Assembly: GCA_036004445.1 (NCBI GenBank)
Contig: DASYRL010000135.1
Span: 1 to 37,109 of the forward strand
Length of the DNA: 37,109 nt
From: DASXUC01 sp036004445
GTDB lineage: Bacteria > Sysuimicrobiota > Sysuimicrobiia > Sysuimicrobiales > Kaftiobacteriaceae
Direction of reading: 5' to 3'
Part shown: in pieces, positions 1-7,558 of the stretch
Layout: each line of letters opens with the position of its first letter
How positions within the stretch are numbered: position 1 is the first letter of the stretch
Position numbers and translations under genes: made by a program
Notes under the pieces: generated by a model
Databases searched by the model: none
What the model was told of the DNA's origin: nothing
The model's input: the letters and a program-made list of their open reading frames with translations, nothing else

Positions 1-2
1 TT

Positions 3-524
3 CTCGGCGCATTGATGCGGAACGCGATCGACCTGGGACGGTTCGACGATTCAACGCGATGGGCGGACGAAGCGCTTTCAATCTACGCGGCACAGGGAGA
101 CTTCAGCATCAACCCGGCGGCCGTGAACTCCTCCGCCATAGTGCTGGCGATGGCTGGACGCGTCGAGGAGGCTCGGGTACTCGTTGAGCGCGCAGCGAAG
201 TTCCGCGCCGCGCGGAAGGGAGCGGTCTTCGGGATCCCATACAACGCCATGGCGAGGGCCGTCATCGCCGTCGCCGCAGGAAATCCCGACGATGCCCGGG
301 CGGCGCACGAGGAATCGCAGATGCACTTCGCCCGAATGGGCATGGTCGTGGAAGCGGCATCGGGTCAGTTTCTGCTGGCTCATGTCATTCTGCGCAGCAG
401 TGCGGACGCAATGCGTTCGTGGGCGCGAAGCCTGCTTCAGGCGGCGCGAGAGACGTTCGAGCGGATTGGTTTCAGCCGCTACGTGCAAGAGATCGACCGG
501 CTGCTGGCCGAGGCCCAGGCTTGA
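3..524 (+). CDS. C-terminal part of a TPR-like helical protein (5' end outside window)
   Basis: The reading frame is open to the left window edge, so only the last ~174 residues are seen. What remains is all-alpha and repetitive, with alternating helices rich in Ala, Arg and Glu (segments such as RFDDSTRWADEAL, GRVEEARVLVERA, GNPDDARAAHEES). This resembles the TPR-type C-terminus of large ATPase-linked regulators (LuxR/MalT or adenylate-cyclase-fused proteins). That assignment is inference, because no N-terminal domain is visible. An ATG at 15-17 is unlikely to be the real start because the helical pattern already runs at the edge. The stop codon overlaps the TTG start of the next gene (TTGA), which suggests translational coupling. 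Confidence 0.55.
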   Translation, partial: LGALMRNAIDLGRFDDSTRWADEALSIYAAQGDFSINPAAVNSSAIVLAMAGRVEEARVLVERAAKFRAARKGAVFGIPYNAMARAVIAVAAGNPDDARAAHEESQMHFARMGMVVEAASGQFLLAHVILRSSADAMRSWARSLLQAARETFERIGFSRYVQEIDRLLAEAQA

Positions 525-2200
525 AGAAACTCATCTGGCTCCTTCTGGCACTGTTCGTCGCGGCCGGCCCGACAGCTACCGCCGGCGCTTCACCGCCGCA
601 GCCCCTGCCGGCCGGCGGAACCGATCAGGTCGTCATCGGGATGGCGCAGGAGCCAGGCACGCTCAGCCCCCTGTTCGCAGAGATGGCCGCCTCCTTCTCG
701 ATAATCGGAACGTTGTTCACTGCCGACGTCCAGCGCGACAACCAGTGGCGGGCGTTCCCACAGGGCGCCGTCTCCCTCCCGAACCTCAAAGACGGCACCT
801 GGCGCGTCACCGGCCACTCCATGACGCTGTCGTGGAAAGTCAGACCGCGCCGCTGGAGCGACGGCCGGCCGGTGACCTGCGCCGACTATGTGTTCGCCTA
901 CCAGGTCGCCCGTGACGACCGCGTGCCGGTGGTCAGCCGCGACCTCACTAACCGCATCCTCGTCGTCGCGTGTCCGGATGGGCCCGCCGGAACCAGCATC
1001 ACCGTCAACTGGAAGGAACGATACGCCTACGCCAACCTGACTATCACCGAGCACGGACCACTACCACGTCATGTGTTGGAGCCGCTGTATCAATCGAATC
1101 CTGGCCGGTTGGCCGAAATGCCCTACGGCAACGACCCGAAGGCGACGATTGGTGACGGAGCGTACCAGCTCATTGAGTGGCAAAAAGGGTCATCGATCAC
1201 CGTCCGGGCGGTCAAATCTCATCCGATCTTCGGTTCGCCCCGGATTCAGGCGATCGTCTGGCGGTTCATCCCCGACACGAGCGCCTTGGTCACCTACATG
1301 CTCGCCGGCACCATCGACGCGATCAGCACGATCGGAATCAGCTTCGACCAGGCGGTGCAGCTCGAGCGCATGGGCGCCGGCCGGTTCCACGTGTTCTTCG
1401 AACCGGGGCTGATCTGGGAGCACGTGGACTTCAACCTGGACAATCCGCTGCTGGCCGACGTGCGCGTCCGGCGCGCAATCGCGCACGCCGTCAATCGGGA
1501 GCAGATCGTGGAGCAGCTGTTCGGCGGAAAACAGCCCGTGTCCCACACGTACCTGCCGGCGCGCCACCCCGGGTTCACGGACCAGGTCGCAAAGTATCCG
1601 TTCAACCAGGCCCGGGCCCGGGCGCTGCTTGGGCAGGCAGGTTTCAGTCCGGCCGCGGACGGGATCTATCGGGACCGCCGCGGGAGGCGGCTAATGCTGG
1701 AGCTCAACACGGTCGCGGGCAATCGCATCCGGGAACAGATCGCGCAGGTTATCCAAAAGCAGCTGCGCGAGGCCGGCATCGAGATCAAGATCGTCAACTA
1801 CCCGGCCCGGGTGCTGCTCGGTGACATTACCAGCCGCCGGCAGTTCCGCGGGCTGGCCATGTACGCGTGGGTGCTGTCGCCGACGTCAGATTGCGACTCG
1901 ATCTACACGTCCGACGGCATTCCCACCGCCGCCAACGGGTGGGCCGGACAGAACTACCCCGGCTACCGCAACGCCGAGATGGACCGGGCATGCAAGGCGG
2001 CCAGCCGCGAGATCGACGAAAGCCGCCGCAACGCCTATCTGCGTGACAGCGCGGTCGTCTTCTCGCGCGATCTCCCCGCGCTCCCGCTCTACGTGCGGGC
2101 GCAGGTCGCCGCAGCCAAGGCCGGCCTACGGAATTTCGTCGCAGTACAATTGGCAGGAACGTATGAGACCTGGAACGTGCACCGCTGGTTCTGGGAATAA
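521..2200 (+). CDS. ABC transporter substrate-binding protein, family 5 (peptide/nickel type)
   Basis: About 559 residues. An N-terminal signal peptide (KKLIWLLLALFVAAG, then a Ala/Thr/Gly-rich cleavage region) precedes a typical SBP_bac_5 fold: QVVIGMAQEPGTLSPLF at the start, MTLSWKVRPRRWSDGRPVTCADYVFAYQ near residue 100 and VRVRRAIAHAVNREQIVEQL near residue 325. Such proteins capture oligopeptides or similar ligands outside the membrane and deliver them to an ABC permease. No permease or ATPase gene lies nearby, so the substrate is unknown and it may be an orphan. The TTG at 521 is chosen because it opens directly onto the signal peptide and overlaps the upstream stop. It converges with the next gene, with only 6 bases between the stops. 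Confidence 0.87.
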   Translation: MKKLIWLLLALFVAAGPTATAGASPPQPLPAGGTDQVVIGMAQEPGTLSPLFAEMAASFSIIGTLFTADVQRDNQWRAFPQGAVSLPNLKDGTWRVTGHSMTLSWKVRPRRWSDGRPVTCADYVFAYQVARDDRVPVVSRDLTNRILVVACPDGPAGTSITVNWKERYAYANLTITEHGPLPRHVLEPLYQSNPGRLAEMPYGNDPKATIGDGAYQLIEWQKGSSITVRAVKSHPIFGSPRIQAIVWRFIPDTSALVTYMLAGTIDAISTIGISFDQAVQLERMGAGRFHVFFEPGLIWEHVDFNLDNPLLADVRVRRAIAHAVNREQIVEQLFGGKQPVSHTYLPARHPGFTDQVAKYPFNQARARALLGQAGFSPAADGIYRDRRGRRLMLELNTVAGNRIREQIAQVIQKQLREAGIEIKIVNYPARVLLGDITSRRQFRGLAMYAWVLSPTSDCDSIYTSDGIPTAANGWAGQNYPGYRNAEMDRACKAASREIDESRRNAYLRDSAVVFSRDLPALPLYVRAQVAAAKAGLRNFVAVQLAGTYETWNVHRWFWE

Positions 2201-2206
2201 CGCAAG

Positions 2207-2683
2207 TTAGTCTTTGGCAGTGCTGCTGCTGCCCCCCGCGGGTTTGCTGCGGGCAGGCTGGCCGGTAGCGGCCGCCGGGACGTAGGTCCCGCCGCCAAGC
2301 GATGCAGCGAAGGTCAAACTTAGCCCTTTGCTGCGGTTATTCTCGCCGCTCGCCAGCATGGCGTCGGCGCGCTTGATCGAAAACTTGATCTTGGACACCG
2401 TGTAGAGGCGCCCCAGGATCGACCCGGTCGCGAGCTGCGCTTCCGCCACGAGGCCGTCGCGGACGGCGTCGACCTTCAGGTTGGGCCGCCAGGTTGCTGA
2501 TTCCCACCGGATGAGGACGGTGGCGCCCTGATCGGCGATCGTCAGAGACGTGACGGTTCCCCGCCCCAGAACGTTCTCGGCCAGGCTCCGCGCCGTGGCC
2601 GCGATCTCGTTGGCGGCGACCGATACGCTGGCCAAAAGGAACAGGATGGACGCCACCGCCACTGTTCCGGCCAGCTGTCTCAT
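2207..2683 (-). CDS. Small secreted protein of unknown function
   Basis: 158 residues. The ATG at 2683 is preceded by a strong Shine-Dalgarno sequence (GGAAGGAG). The N-terminus MRQLAGTVAVASILFLLASVSVAA is a clear Sec signal peptide, shown here only to mark the export signal. The mature part includes RGTVTSLTIADQGATVLIRWE and a long stretch that looks like beta strands, ending in a low-complexity Ala/Gly/Ser/Lys tail. I recognise no family. It faces the solute-binding protein tail to tail and is followed upstream by another unknown gene on the same strand, with about 130 bases between them in which I see no gene or clear signal. Confidence 0.7.
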   Translation of the reverse strand: MRQLAGTVAVASILFLLASVSVAANEIAATARSLAENVLGRGTVTSLTIADQGATVLIRWESATWRPNLKVDAVRDGLVAEAQLATGSILGRLYTVSKIKFSIKRADAMLASGENNRSKGLSLTFAASLGGGTYVPAAATGQPARSKPAGGSSSTAKD

Positions 2684-2812
2684 CCTCGTCTCCTTCCGCG
2701 CCAGGCCGAACCCGCCTGCGGTCGGCCGCGCATCACAGCCAGAACGCCGGGGAGGAGGAAGATACCCACGGGGAGAGCACCTCCCCAACCCCGGCATCCG
2801 GCCCGACGGCGG

Positions 2813-3133
2813 TTACTTCCGCAACTCTATCCGGACGGGAACCTGCCGTACCTCTGTGCTCTGGAATGCTCTCCGGAAGGCGGCTGCCAGCCGCGAAAAT
2901 CCGCCCTGCCGGCCTTCGGTCTCCCAGGTGGCCCGAGTCGCTTCCTGCTGGAGGCGGGCCCGCGCGAGCACCGCTATCGCTTCGTGCTGCCGCTCATCGA
3001 CGAATCGCTCCGCTGCGTTGAACCGGTTGTCCACGTGACTCCCTCCCCGGAGGCGCCGGTACTCCCGCTGGGCCTCCTCGTTGTAGTCGGCGATCTTGGC
3101 AACCTCTGCAAAGATCCTGGCGAGCCAGTTCAT
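2813..3133 (-). CDS. Small soluble protein of unknown function
   Basis: 106 residues from the ATG at 3133, chosen over an in-frame ATG at 3166 because GAGGAG sits 8 bases upstream. The protein is predicted mostly helical and charged (EAQREYRRLRGG, AVLARARLQQEATRATWE), has no signal peptide and ends in a basic tail. I recognise no family. The gap to the divergent lepB holds a CRP-like palindrome (3209-3230) and a sigma70-like promoter pointing to lepB, so this gene could share that control region. Confidence 0.6.
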   Translation of the reverse strand: MNWLARIFAEVAKIADYNEEAQREYRRLRGGSHVDNRFNAAERFVDERQHEAIAVLARARLQQEATRATWETEGRQGGFSRLAAAFRRAFQSTEVRQVPVRIELRK

Positions 3134-3208
3134 TTCAAACGCTCCTCGTTGTCGTGGCGTCATCATATCCGGGGGCGGGAGATCCGACGATGGAGCGCGT
3201 CACAGGGC

Positions 3209-3230
3209 GGGTGTGATGGCCGTCACACCC
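3209..3230. promoter_or_regulatory. CRP/FNR-type operator-like palindrome
   Basis: GGGTGTGA-TGGCCG-TCACACCC is a perfect inverted repeat with 8-base arms. Its core matches the TGTGA-N6-TCACA pattern known for the CRP/FNR superfamily. It lies between two divergent genes. Its centre (3219.5) is about 61.5 bases upstream of the start point expected from the lepB promoter at 3246-3274, the classical class I activator position. Which regulator binds, if any, is inference. Confidence 0.45.
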
Positions 3231-3245
3231 ACCATGAAGACCGTG

Positions 3246-3274
3246 TAGACTGTGAAGACTGATCTGGGTATGAT
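3246..3274 (+). promoter_or_regulatory. Predicted sigma70-type promoter of lepB
   Basis: TAGACT (3246-3251, 4 of 6 to consensus), a 17-base spacer and TATGAT (3269-3274, 5 of 6). Transcription would begin near 3281, only about six bases before the ATG at 3287, so the mRNA would be nearly leaderless. This favours the ATG over the GTG at 3278. Confidence 0.45.
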
Positions 3275-3286
3275 GGTGTGCGGCTC

Positions 3287-3835
3287 ATGCATCCCTTTGA
3301 CATCCCCATCAACTGGCGGCGGCTCGGCGCGGGCTTGTGGGATTTCGGCAAGACGCTGATCGTTGCGTTCGTGCTGGCGCAGCTGATCATGGTGTCCGTT
3401 GCGCAGGCATTCCAGGTCGAGCAGTACTCCATGGAGCCGACCCTGCTGCCGCACGACCGCGTGCTGGTGGACAAATTCCTCTACCGGCTGCGGGAGATGC
3501 ACCGCGGGGACGTCGTCGTGCTGAAATATCCGCTGAACCAGTCGCGGAACTACATCAAGCGGATCATCGCGCTGCCGGGAGATACGCTGGAAGTTAAGGA
3601 AGGCAAAGTGTATGTCAACCGCCAGGCTCGCACGGAAACGTACCTCAATGGCACGCCACAGGGCAATTACGGGCCGTTCAAAGTTCCGCCAGACTCAGTG
3701 TTCGTCATGGGCGACAACCGCAACAACAGCGAGGACAGCCGCGCCTTCGGTCCCGTCAAGAAGGAGCTCATCGTCGGCCAAGCCCTGCTCATTTATTGGC
3801 CCCCGACCAGGATGCGGCAACTGCTCTTTCGCTAA
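3287..3835 (+). CDS. lepB: Signal peptidase I
   Basis: A membrane-anchored serine protease that removes signal peptides from exported proteins. After a short N-terminus and one transmembrane helix (LIVAFVLAQLIMVSVAQAF) comes box B, QYSMEPTLLPHDRV, with the nucleophile Ser48. Box D, NYIKRIIALPGD, carries the general base Lys91. The C-terminal box E is VFVMGDNRNNSEDSR. At about 182 residues it has the compact Gram-positive-like size. An in-frame GTG at 3278 would add three residues; the ATG is preferred because of the promoter position, and neither has a good Shine-Dalgarno sequence. The TAA stop is immediately followed by TTACGGGATC, the end of a repeat element. Confidence 0.95.
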   Translation: MHPFDIPINWRRLGAGLWDFGKTLIVAFVLAQLIMVSVAQAFQVEQYSMEPTLLPHDRVLVDKFLYRLREMHRGDVVVLKYPLNQSRNYIKRIIALPGDTLEVKEGKVYVNRQARTETYLNGTPQGNYGPFKVPPDSVFVMGDNRNNSEDSRAFGPVKKELIVGQALLIYWPPTRMRQLLFR

Positions 3836-3870
3836 TTACGGGATCAAGGGGATCAAAGGGATCGGGGATC
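3832..3870. repeat. Left arm of a GGGATCAnn tandem-repeat element
   Basis: Begins CTAATTACGGGATC and continues as imperfect 9-base units (GGGATCAAG, GGGATCAAA, GGGATCGGG). The first bases form the lepB stop codon. The loop side contains ATACCGCGC at 3879-3887. The matching inverted end is at 4351-4370, on the other side of the four-helix-bundle gene. Confidence 0.75.
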
Positions 3871-3894
3871 GGCGAACAATACCGCGCATGCGAG

Positions 3895-4248
3895 CTAGGC
3901 CAGCCTTTGCATGAATTTGTAGAGTAGTGCCCCCAAGAGCTCGTACTCATTGCGCAATTTCTCGTAACGATCGGCAGCTAAGTACCCCAGGTCGGCACTC
4001 AGGCGAAGAAGGTACTTCACTTCGGCAAGCGAGCCTCGGGCAATGTTGCAGAATTGCACGTATTCGCGTCGGTGATGTCTGGCGTTCCCTTCGGCAATGT
4101 TGCTCGGGATAGCCACGGCTGCTCGCCGTAGCTGATTCGTTGAACCGTATTTTTCCGCTGCGGGGAAGCTATCGGTCGCATGGTAGATCTCGAGAGCAAG
4201 CTCATGCGCCAGTTGCCAAACCTTCAGATCCTCGAACGGTGGTTTCAT
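3895..4248 (-). CDS. Four-helix-bundle protein of the 23S rRNA intervening-sequence (S23/IVP) family
   Basis: 117 residues, full length for the family. Hallmarks are FEDLKVWQLAHELALEIY at the N-terminus, LRRAAVAIPSNIAEGNAR in the middle and SLAEVKYLLRLSADLGYL towards the end. Relatives are encoded in intervening sequences of 23S rRNA genes, as stand-alone genes in many bacteria, and as the Avd accessory protein of diversity-generating retroelements. Their molecular role outside retroelements is not settled. Here the gene stands alone on the opposite strand to lepB, bracketed by inverted repeat ends at 3832 and 4370. Its GAGG ribosome site lies in the arm of a perfect hairpin (4254-4280), so translation may be restrained. 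Confidence 0.9.
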   Translation of the reverse strand: MKPPFEDLKVWQLAHELALEIYHATDSFPAAEKYGSTNQLRRAAVAIPSNIAEGNARHHRREYVQFCNIARGSLAEVKYLLRLSADLGYLAADRYEKLRNEYELLGALLYKFMQRLA

Positions 4249-4253
4249 GAGGA

Positions 4254-4280
4254 GACCTCAATCCCTTGAAGATTGAGGTC
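4254..4280 (-). promoter_or_regulatory. Hairpin covering the ribosome site of the four-helix-bundle gene
   Basis: GACCTCAATC and GATTGAGGTC form a perfect 10-base stem with a 7-base loop, ending five bases before the ATG at 4248. The only Shine-Dalgarno match, GAGG (4256-4259), is inside the 3' arm. Folding should therefore hide it; regulation is inference. Confidence 0.5.
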
Positions 4281-4350
4281 AGGATATGCCCGCAGATGGA
4301 ATGCAGTCACTGCCCCATCTGGGCTATTCGCTCTTGATGAAGTCGCTGAG

Positions 4351-4370
4351 CCCTCTGATCCCGTAGTTAG
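4351..4370. repeat. Right inverted end of the GGGATC element around the four-helix-bundle gene
   Basis: Read on the minus strand it begins CTAACTACGGGATCAGAGGG, matching the left end at 3832 (CTAATTACGGGATCAAGGGG) at nearly all positions. It lies 12 bases from the 3' end of the SRP RNA. Confidence 0.65.
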
Positions 4371-4382
4371 GAGTCTAGAGTG

Positions 4383-4648
4383 GCCGTGCACCCGCCGTCG
4401 ACGGCCGTCCTCCAGGCGGTTTCAGCGCCGTTGGCTCAGATCAGGTGTCCCTGCGGCACACGAGAGCACTGACGTACCGTTGCTTCCTTCCGGATCTGGC
4501 GGGGTTGGCCAGATCTCGTTGCGCAGGACCCGATCGTCGTCGCCACGCGCGCCGGCCTGCCCTGAAAGATGGCGCCTCGGACGGGAATTCAGCCCCGCTG
4601 TAGCGGATCGCGGGTACAGGGAACCGCTAGCTCCCCACCTAGCACGGC
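4383..4648 (-). ncRNA. ffs: Signal recognition particle RNA, long form with Alu domain
   Basis: About 266 bases on the minus strand. Ends pair (GCCGTGC with GCACGGC). The 5' part has the conserved Alu-domain start GCTAGGTGGGGAGCTAGCGG and CCGCTACAGCGGGG. The S-domain tip has CCGGAAGGAAGCAAC on one side and GTGCCGCAGGG on the other, the Ffh-binding helix 8 signature. The RNA scaffolds SRP, which brings ribosomes making membrane and secreted proteins to the translocon. The long form is typical of Bacillus-like, Thermotogales and other non-proteobacterial groups. The ends are set from the terminal helix and may be off by a few bases. No U-rich terminator is seen; repeat elements flank it on both sides. 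Confidence 0.93.
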
Positions 4649-4655
4649 CTTCACT

Positions 4656-4661
4656 ATCTTA
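4656..4661 (-). promoter_or_regulatory. Predicted -10 box of the SRP RNA
   Basis: TAAGAT on the minus strand, with seven bases between it and the predicted RNA 5' end at 4648, as expected for a -10 element. I find no convincing -35 at 16-18 bases upstream. Confidence 0.4.
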
Positions 4662-4681
4662 CTACGAGCAAGGGAATCACA

Positions 4682-4761
4682 GCGATCAAGGGGATCGAAT
4701 GCCTGAGGATTGGTTGCCATGATCCCTTTGATCCCTCTGATCCCATTTGATCCCGTATCTA
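4682..4761. repeat. GGGATCAnn tandem inverted-repeat element between ffs and the CPBP gene
   Basis: The left arm is short (GCGATCAAGGGGATC). The right arm has four units of TGATCCCnn, ending GATCCCGTATCTAG. The last bases supply the TAG stop (4759-4761) of the CPBP gene. The SRP RNA promoter lies just outside the left arm. Confidence 0.7.
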
Positions 4762-5661
4762 GACGTCCCATCCATAAAGAGTAGAGAGTATCGCGATGAG
4801 GTTATTGATCGCGTGAATCAGAAAGGGCGGCAGCAGGCTGTCCGTCCGATCGTAAGCGTACGCGAGGATCGCGCCCAGCACGAGGATCGGGAGGAAGTGA
4901 ATGATCTGCATGTGCACGGCTCCGAAGAACGCGGCGGAGGCAACGATGGCAATCGGGCGGCCCCACCGAGCCAACATCGCGGTATAGGCGAGTCCGCGGA
5001 AGAAGAGCTCCTCGGCAAAGGGGACCGCGACGCAGAGCAGAGCAATCACCAGCGCAACGTCGCCCGTACTGGGAGACCCGCGCAGAAACTGGTCCACGGG
5101 CACCATCGCGTGCTCGAGGTCGTTCATCCGCTGAGCCTGCAGCGGGCCGACCACCGACGCCGCAATCTCCATTGCGACCTGCTCCGCGAACGTGCTGGCG
5201 GGAATCGAGAGAATGCCGAGTCCGAGGCCCAATCCCACCAGCCGCGGCACCCCCTGCCCCCGTAAGCCCACGGCCGAGAGCGGCAGCCGGTAGCGGACGG
5301 CGACGACGTACACCACGACGAACACCGTCACGGCCTCTTGGAGCAGCACACCGGCCGTGAGTTGGGGCAAGCTGTCGGTACCGCGCAGCGCAAGTACCTG
5401 GGCGAGAATGATGACCAGGACGATCACCGCCCCGATTCCCCCAACGACTTCACCGAGACCCCACCGGGCCTCTTTCTGTGGAGGCCGGCCGATCAGCAAG
5501 TAGCCGGGAAGACCGACAAAGAGGGCCAGCGCGCTCACAATAGTCCACATCCATCTGCGTCTGGGAGACAGGCCCGCCCGCTCCGCGTCACCGTGCACCC
5601 ACCAGGCCGCACCCAGGGACACCAGAAGCCACACGGCAAGCGAGGGGTTGAACTGCGGCAT
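4759..5661 (-). CDS. CPBP family intramembrane metalloprotease
   Basis: 300 residues from the ATG at 5661, with an upstream in-frame ATG at 5733 lacking any ribosome site. It is a multi-span membrane protein with about eight hydrophobic segments. The C-terminal half carries the CPBP (Abi/Rce1-like) motifs: EELFFRG (the EExxxR motif), FFGAVH (FxxxH) and HAINN (HxxxN). These glutamates and histidines form the metal-dependent active site in the membrane. The family includes prenyl-protein and bacteriocin-processing proteases; the substrate here is unknown. It is divergent from dnaX, with about 110 bases between them in which I see no confident promoter. Confidence 0.88.
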   Translation of the reverse strand: MPQFNPSLAVWLLVSLGAAWWVHGDAERAGLSPRRRWMWTIVSALALFVGLPGYLLIGRPPQKEARWGLGEVVGGIGAVIVLVIILAQVLALRGTDSLPQLTAGVLLQEAVTVFVVVYVVAVRYRLPLSAVGLRGQGVPRLVGLGLGLGILSIPASTFAEQVAMEIAASVVGPLQAQRMNDLEHAMVPVDQFLRGSPSTGDVALVIALLCVAVPFAEELFFRGLAYTAMLARWGRPIAIVASAAFFGAVHMQIIHFLPILVLGAILAYAYDRTDSLLPPFLIHAINNLIAILSTLYGWDV

Positions 5662-5774
5662 CGCCCTGTGCTTCGGTAAGATCTGCAAGCGCTCCTGGCC
5701 GCCTCGAACACCTCGCGGGGGCGGAAAAATCATGCAGGCAAGGAGAGGTTGACGGGGCGGCGAAGTTTGCTCGC

Positions 5775-7463
5775 ATGTCCCACGTGTCGTTCTATCGCAA
5801 GTGGCGCCCGCAGGTATTCGAAGACATCATCGGCCAGCAGCGGGTCACTCGCACCCTGCAGAACGCGATCCGCACGAAGCGGGTCGTACATGCCTACCTC
5901 TTCGCCGGCCACCGCGGGACGGGCAAGACCACGACCGCGCGGATCTTTGCCAAGGCGCTGAACTGCCTGAGCAGTCCCGACCCCGTTCCCGAACCCTGCA
6001 ACGTCTGCGCGAACTGCGAAGCGATCAGCGGCGGCTTTTCCGTGGACGTGATCGAGATCGACGCGGCCAGCAACCGCCGGATCGAGGAGATTCGAGACAT
6101 CCGCGACAGGGTGCATTTCGCGCCCACCCAGGGGCGGTACAAGGTCTACATCCTGGACGAAGCGCACATGCTGACACCTGAGGCCGCGAACGCGCTCCTG
6201 AAGACCCTCGAGGAGCCGCCGGAGCAGGCGGTGTTCGTCCTGGTCACGACGGAACCCCACAAGCTGCCGGCGACCATCCTGTCCCGCTGCCAGCGCTACG
6301 ACTTCCGGCGGGTCTCCCTCGGAGAGATCATGGATCGTCTCCAGCGGATCGCCGGCGGCGAAGGGTTCGTGATCGACCGTGACGCCCTGGAACTGATCGC
6401 GATGAGCGCCGATGGTTCGGTGCGGGACGCGGAGTCGGTGCTCGATCAGCTAGCATCGTTTGCGGAAGGGCCGATTACCAGAGACGACGTGCTGGCCGTG
6501 TTGGGGACCATCGAGGAGGAAGCCGCGATCCGGTTCGCCGACGCCGTCATCTCCCGCGACGTGGCGGCCGGACTATCCTTGATCAACCAGTTCGTCGCCG
6601 AAGGCAAGGACATGCGGCAAGTGCTCCGCGCAATGATCGATCATTTCCGCAACCTCCTGGTCGCAAAAACGACGGGCAGTCCCGCGGAGATCCTCGACAT
6701 CCCGGAGCGGCGCGGCGAGGCCCTTCGGGCCCAGGCTGAACCGGTGCCGCTGTCGGACATTCTCCGCGCACTCCAGGTGCTCTCGGAGTCCGACGTCGAA
6801 GCCCGTGAGGCCCGATTGAGCGTCCCCGTCCGCTTCCTTCTGGAGATCGCGTTCGTCCGGTTGTGCCGGCCGGAGATGGATCCCTCCCTGGCCGGGCTCA
6901 GCGCCCGCCTGCAGGCTCTCGAGCAGCGGATGGGGATGGCGGCCGCATCCCCACCGTCCGGCGCGCCGGCTCCCCCAGCGGAGGCGCCGGCACCCGCCGA
7001 CAGACCGCACGGCGCCGCTTCCTCCACACGGCGGACAGCGCCCGCGCCCGTGGAACCCGCCGGCCAGTCAGCTCAACCCGCGCCGCCGACGAACGGGGAG
7101 GTCAAAGCTGCCGTCTCGATTGACGATGTGCGCAATCAGTGGGCCCGGATCCTCGAGCAGCTGAAGCGCACGAAGATGTTCTGCCACGCCCTGCTCATCG
7201 AGGGCATCCCGCTGCGGGTCGAGGGCTCCACGCTGATCGTCGGCCTGCGCACGGGCTACAACTTCCACATCGAGAACCTGCACAAACCCGAGAACCGCAG
7301 CGTGGTCGAGGCGGCCCTGGAACAGGTTCTGCTGACGCGTCTGCGCCTGCAGTGCACGATCCACGACGCGGCCCCGGAGCCGGCGGCCGACGCCGATCCC
7401 CTTGTCGCCAAGGCCCTGGAGCTCTTCGGCGGGCAGGTGGTGGACATCCGGAATGCAGACTGA
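5775..7463 (+). CDS. dnaX: DNA polymerase III subunits gamma/tau
   Basis: 562 residues; the clamp-loader ATPase that assembles the sliding clamp and links polymerase cores. Walker A is GHRGTGKTT (residues 45-53). Zinc-binding cysteines are at 64, 75, 78 and 81, and Walker B/DEAH is YILDEAH near 126-131. The sensor region DAASNRRIEEIRDIRD is typical. Domain III follows, then a Pro/Ala-rich linker (about residues 395-445), then a tau-like C-terminal domain. I see no slippery A-rich frameshift signal for making a short gamma form. It leads the conserved dnaX-ybaB-recR gene order. The stop is followed at once by a GTTCnnn repeat element. Confidence 0.96.
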   Translation: MSHVSFYRKWRPQVFEDIIGQQRVTRTLQNAIRTKRVVHAYLFAGHRGTGKTTTARIFAKALNCLSSPDPVPEPCNVCANCEAISGGFSVDVIEIDAASNRRIEEIRDIRDRVHFAPTQGRYKVYILDEAHMLTPEAANALLKTLEEPPEQAVFVLVTTEPHKLPATILSRCQRYDFRRVSLGEIMDRLQRIAGGEGFVIDRDALELIAMSADGSVRDAESVLDQLASFAEGPITRDDVLAVLGTIEEEAAIRFADAVISRDVAAGLSLINQFVAEGKDMRQVLRAMIDHFRNLLVAKTTGSPAEILDIPERRGEALRAQAEPVPLSDILRALQVLSESDVEAREARLSVPVRFLLEIAFVRLCRPEMDPSLAGLSARLQALEQRMGMAAASPPSGAPAPPAEAPAPADRPHGAASSTRRTAPAPVEPAGQSAQPAPPTNGEVKAAVSIDDVRNQWARILEQLKRTKMFCHALLIEGIPLRVEGSTLIVGLRTGYNFHIENLHKPENRSVVEAALEQVLLTRLRLQCTIHDAAPEPAADADPLVAKALELFGGQVVDIRNAD

Positions 7464-7558
7464 GACACGTTCACGGTTCTTCGTTCATCGTTCGTTGTTG
7501 TTTGGTGAATTTCCAAGAACCATGAACGATGAACCAAGAACGTGGGTTCGGGTTAGCG
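7464..7558. repeat. GTTCnnn heptamer inverted-repeat element between dnaX and ybaB
   Basis: The left arm runs as heptamers GTTCACG, GTTCTTC, GTTCATC, GTTCGTT. The right arm is the inverted form (CAAGAAC, CATGAAC, GATGAAC, CAAGAAC). The centre reads TTTGGTGAATTTCC. It fills the whole gap and ends a few bases before the ybaB ATG. Confidence 0.75.

Noticed and set aside
184..915. Plus-strand frame (243 residues) overlapping the first two genes
   Set aside because: Arg/Ser/Pro-rich shadow in a different frame from the TPR-like and solute-binding genes.
4273..4722. Open frame on the plus strand over the SRP RNA (149 residues)
   Set aside because: Arg/Pro/Ser-rich composition with no family features. 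The DNA is fully explained by the SRP RNA on the other strand.
5775..7463. Programmed frameshift in dnaX for the short gamma form
   Set aside because: The only A run (near 6664) is short and lacks a slippery heptamer and downstream stem of the known type.
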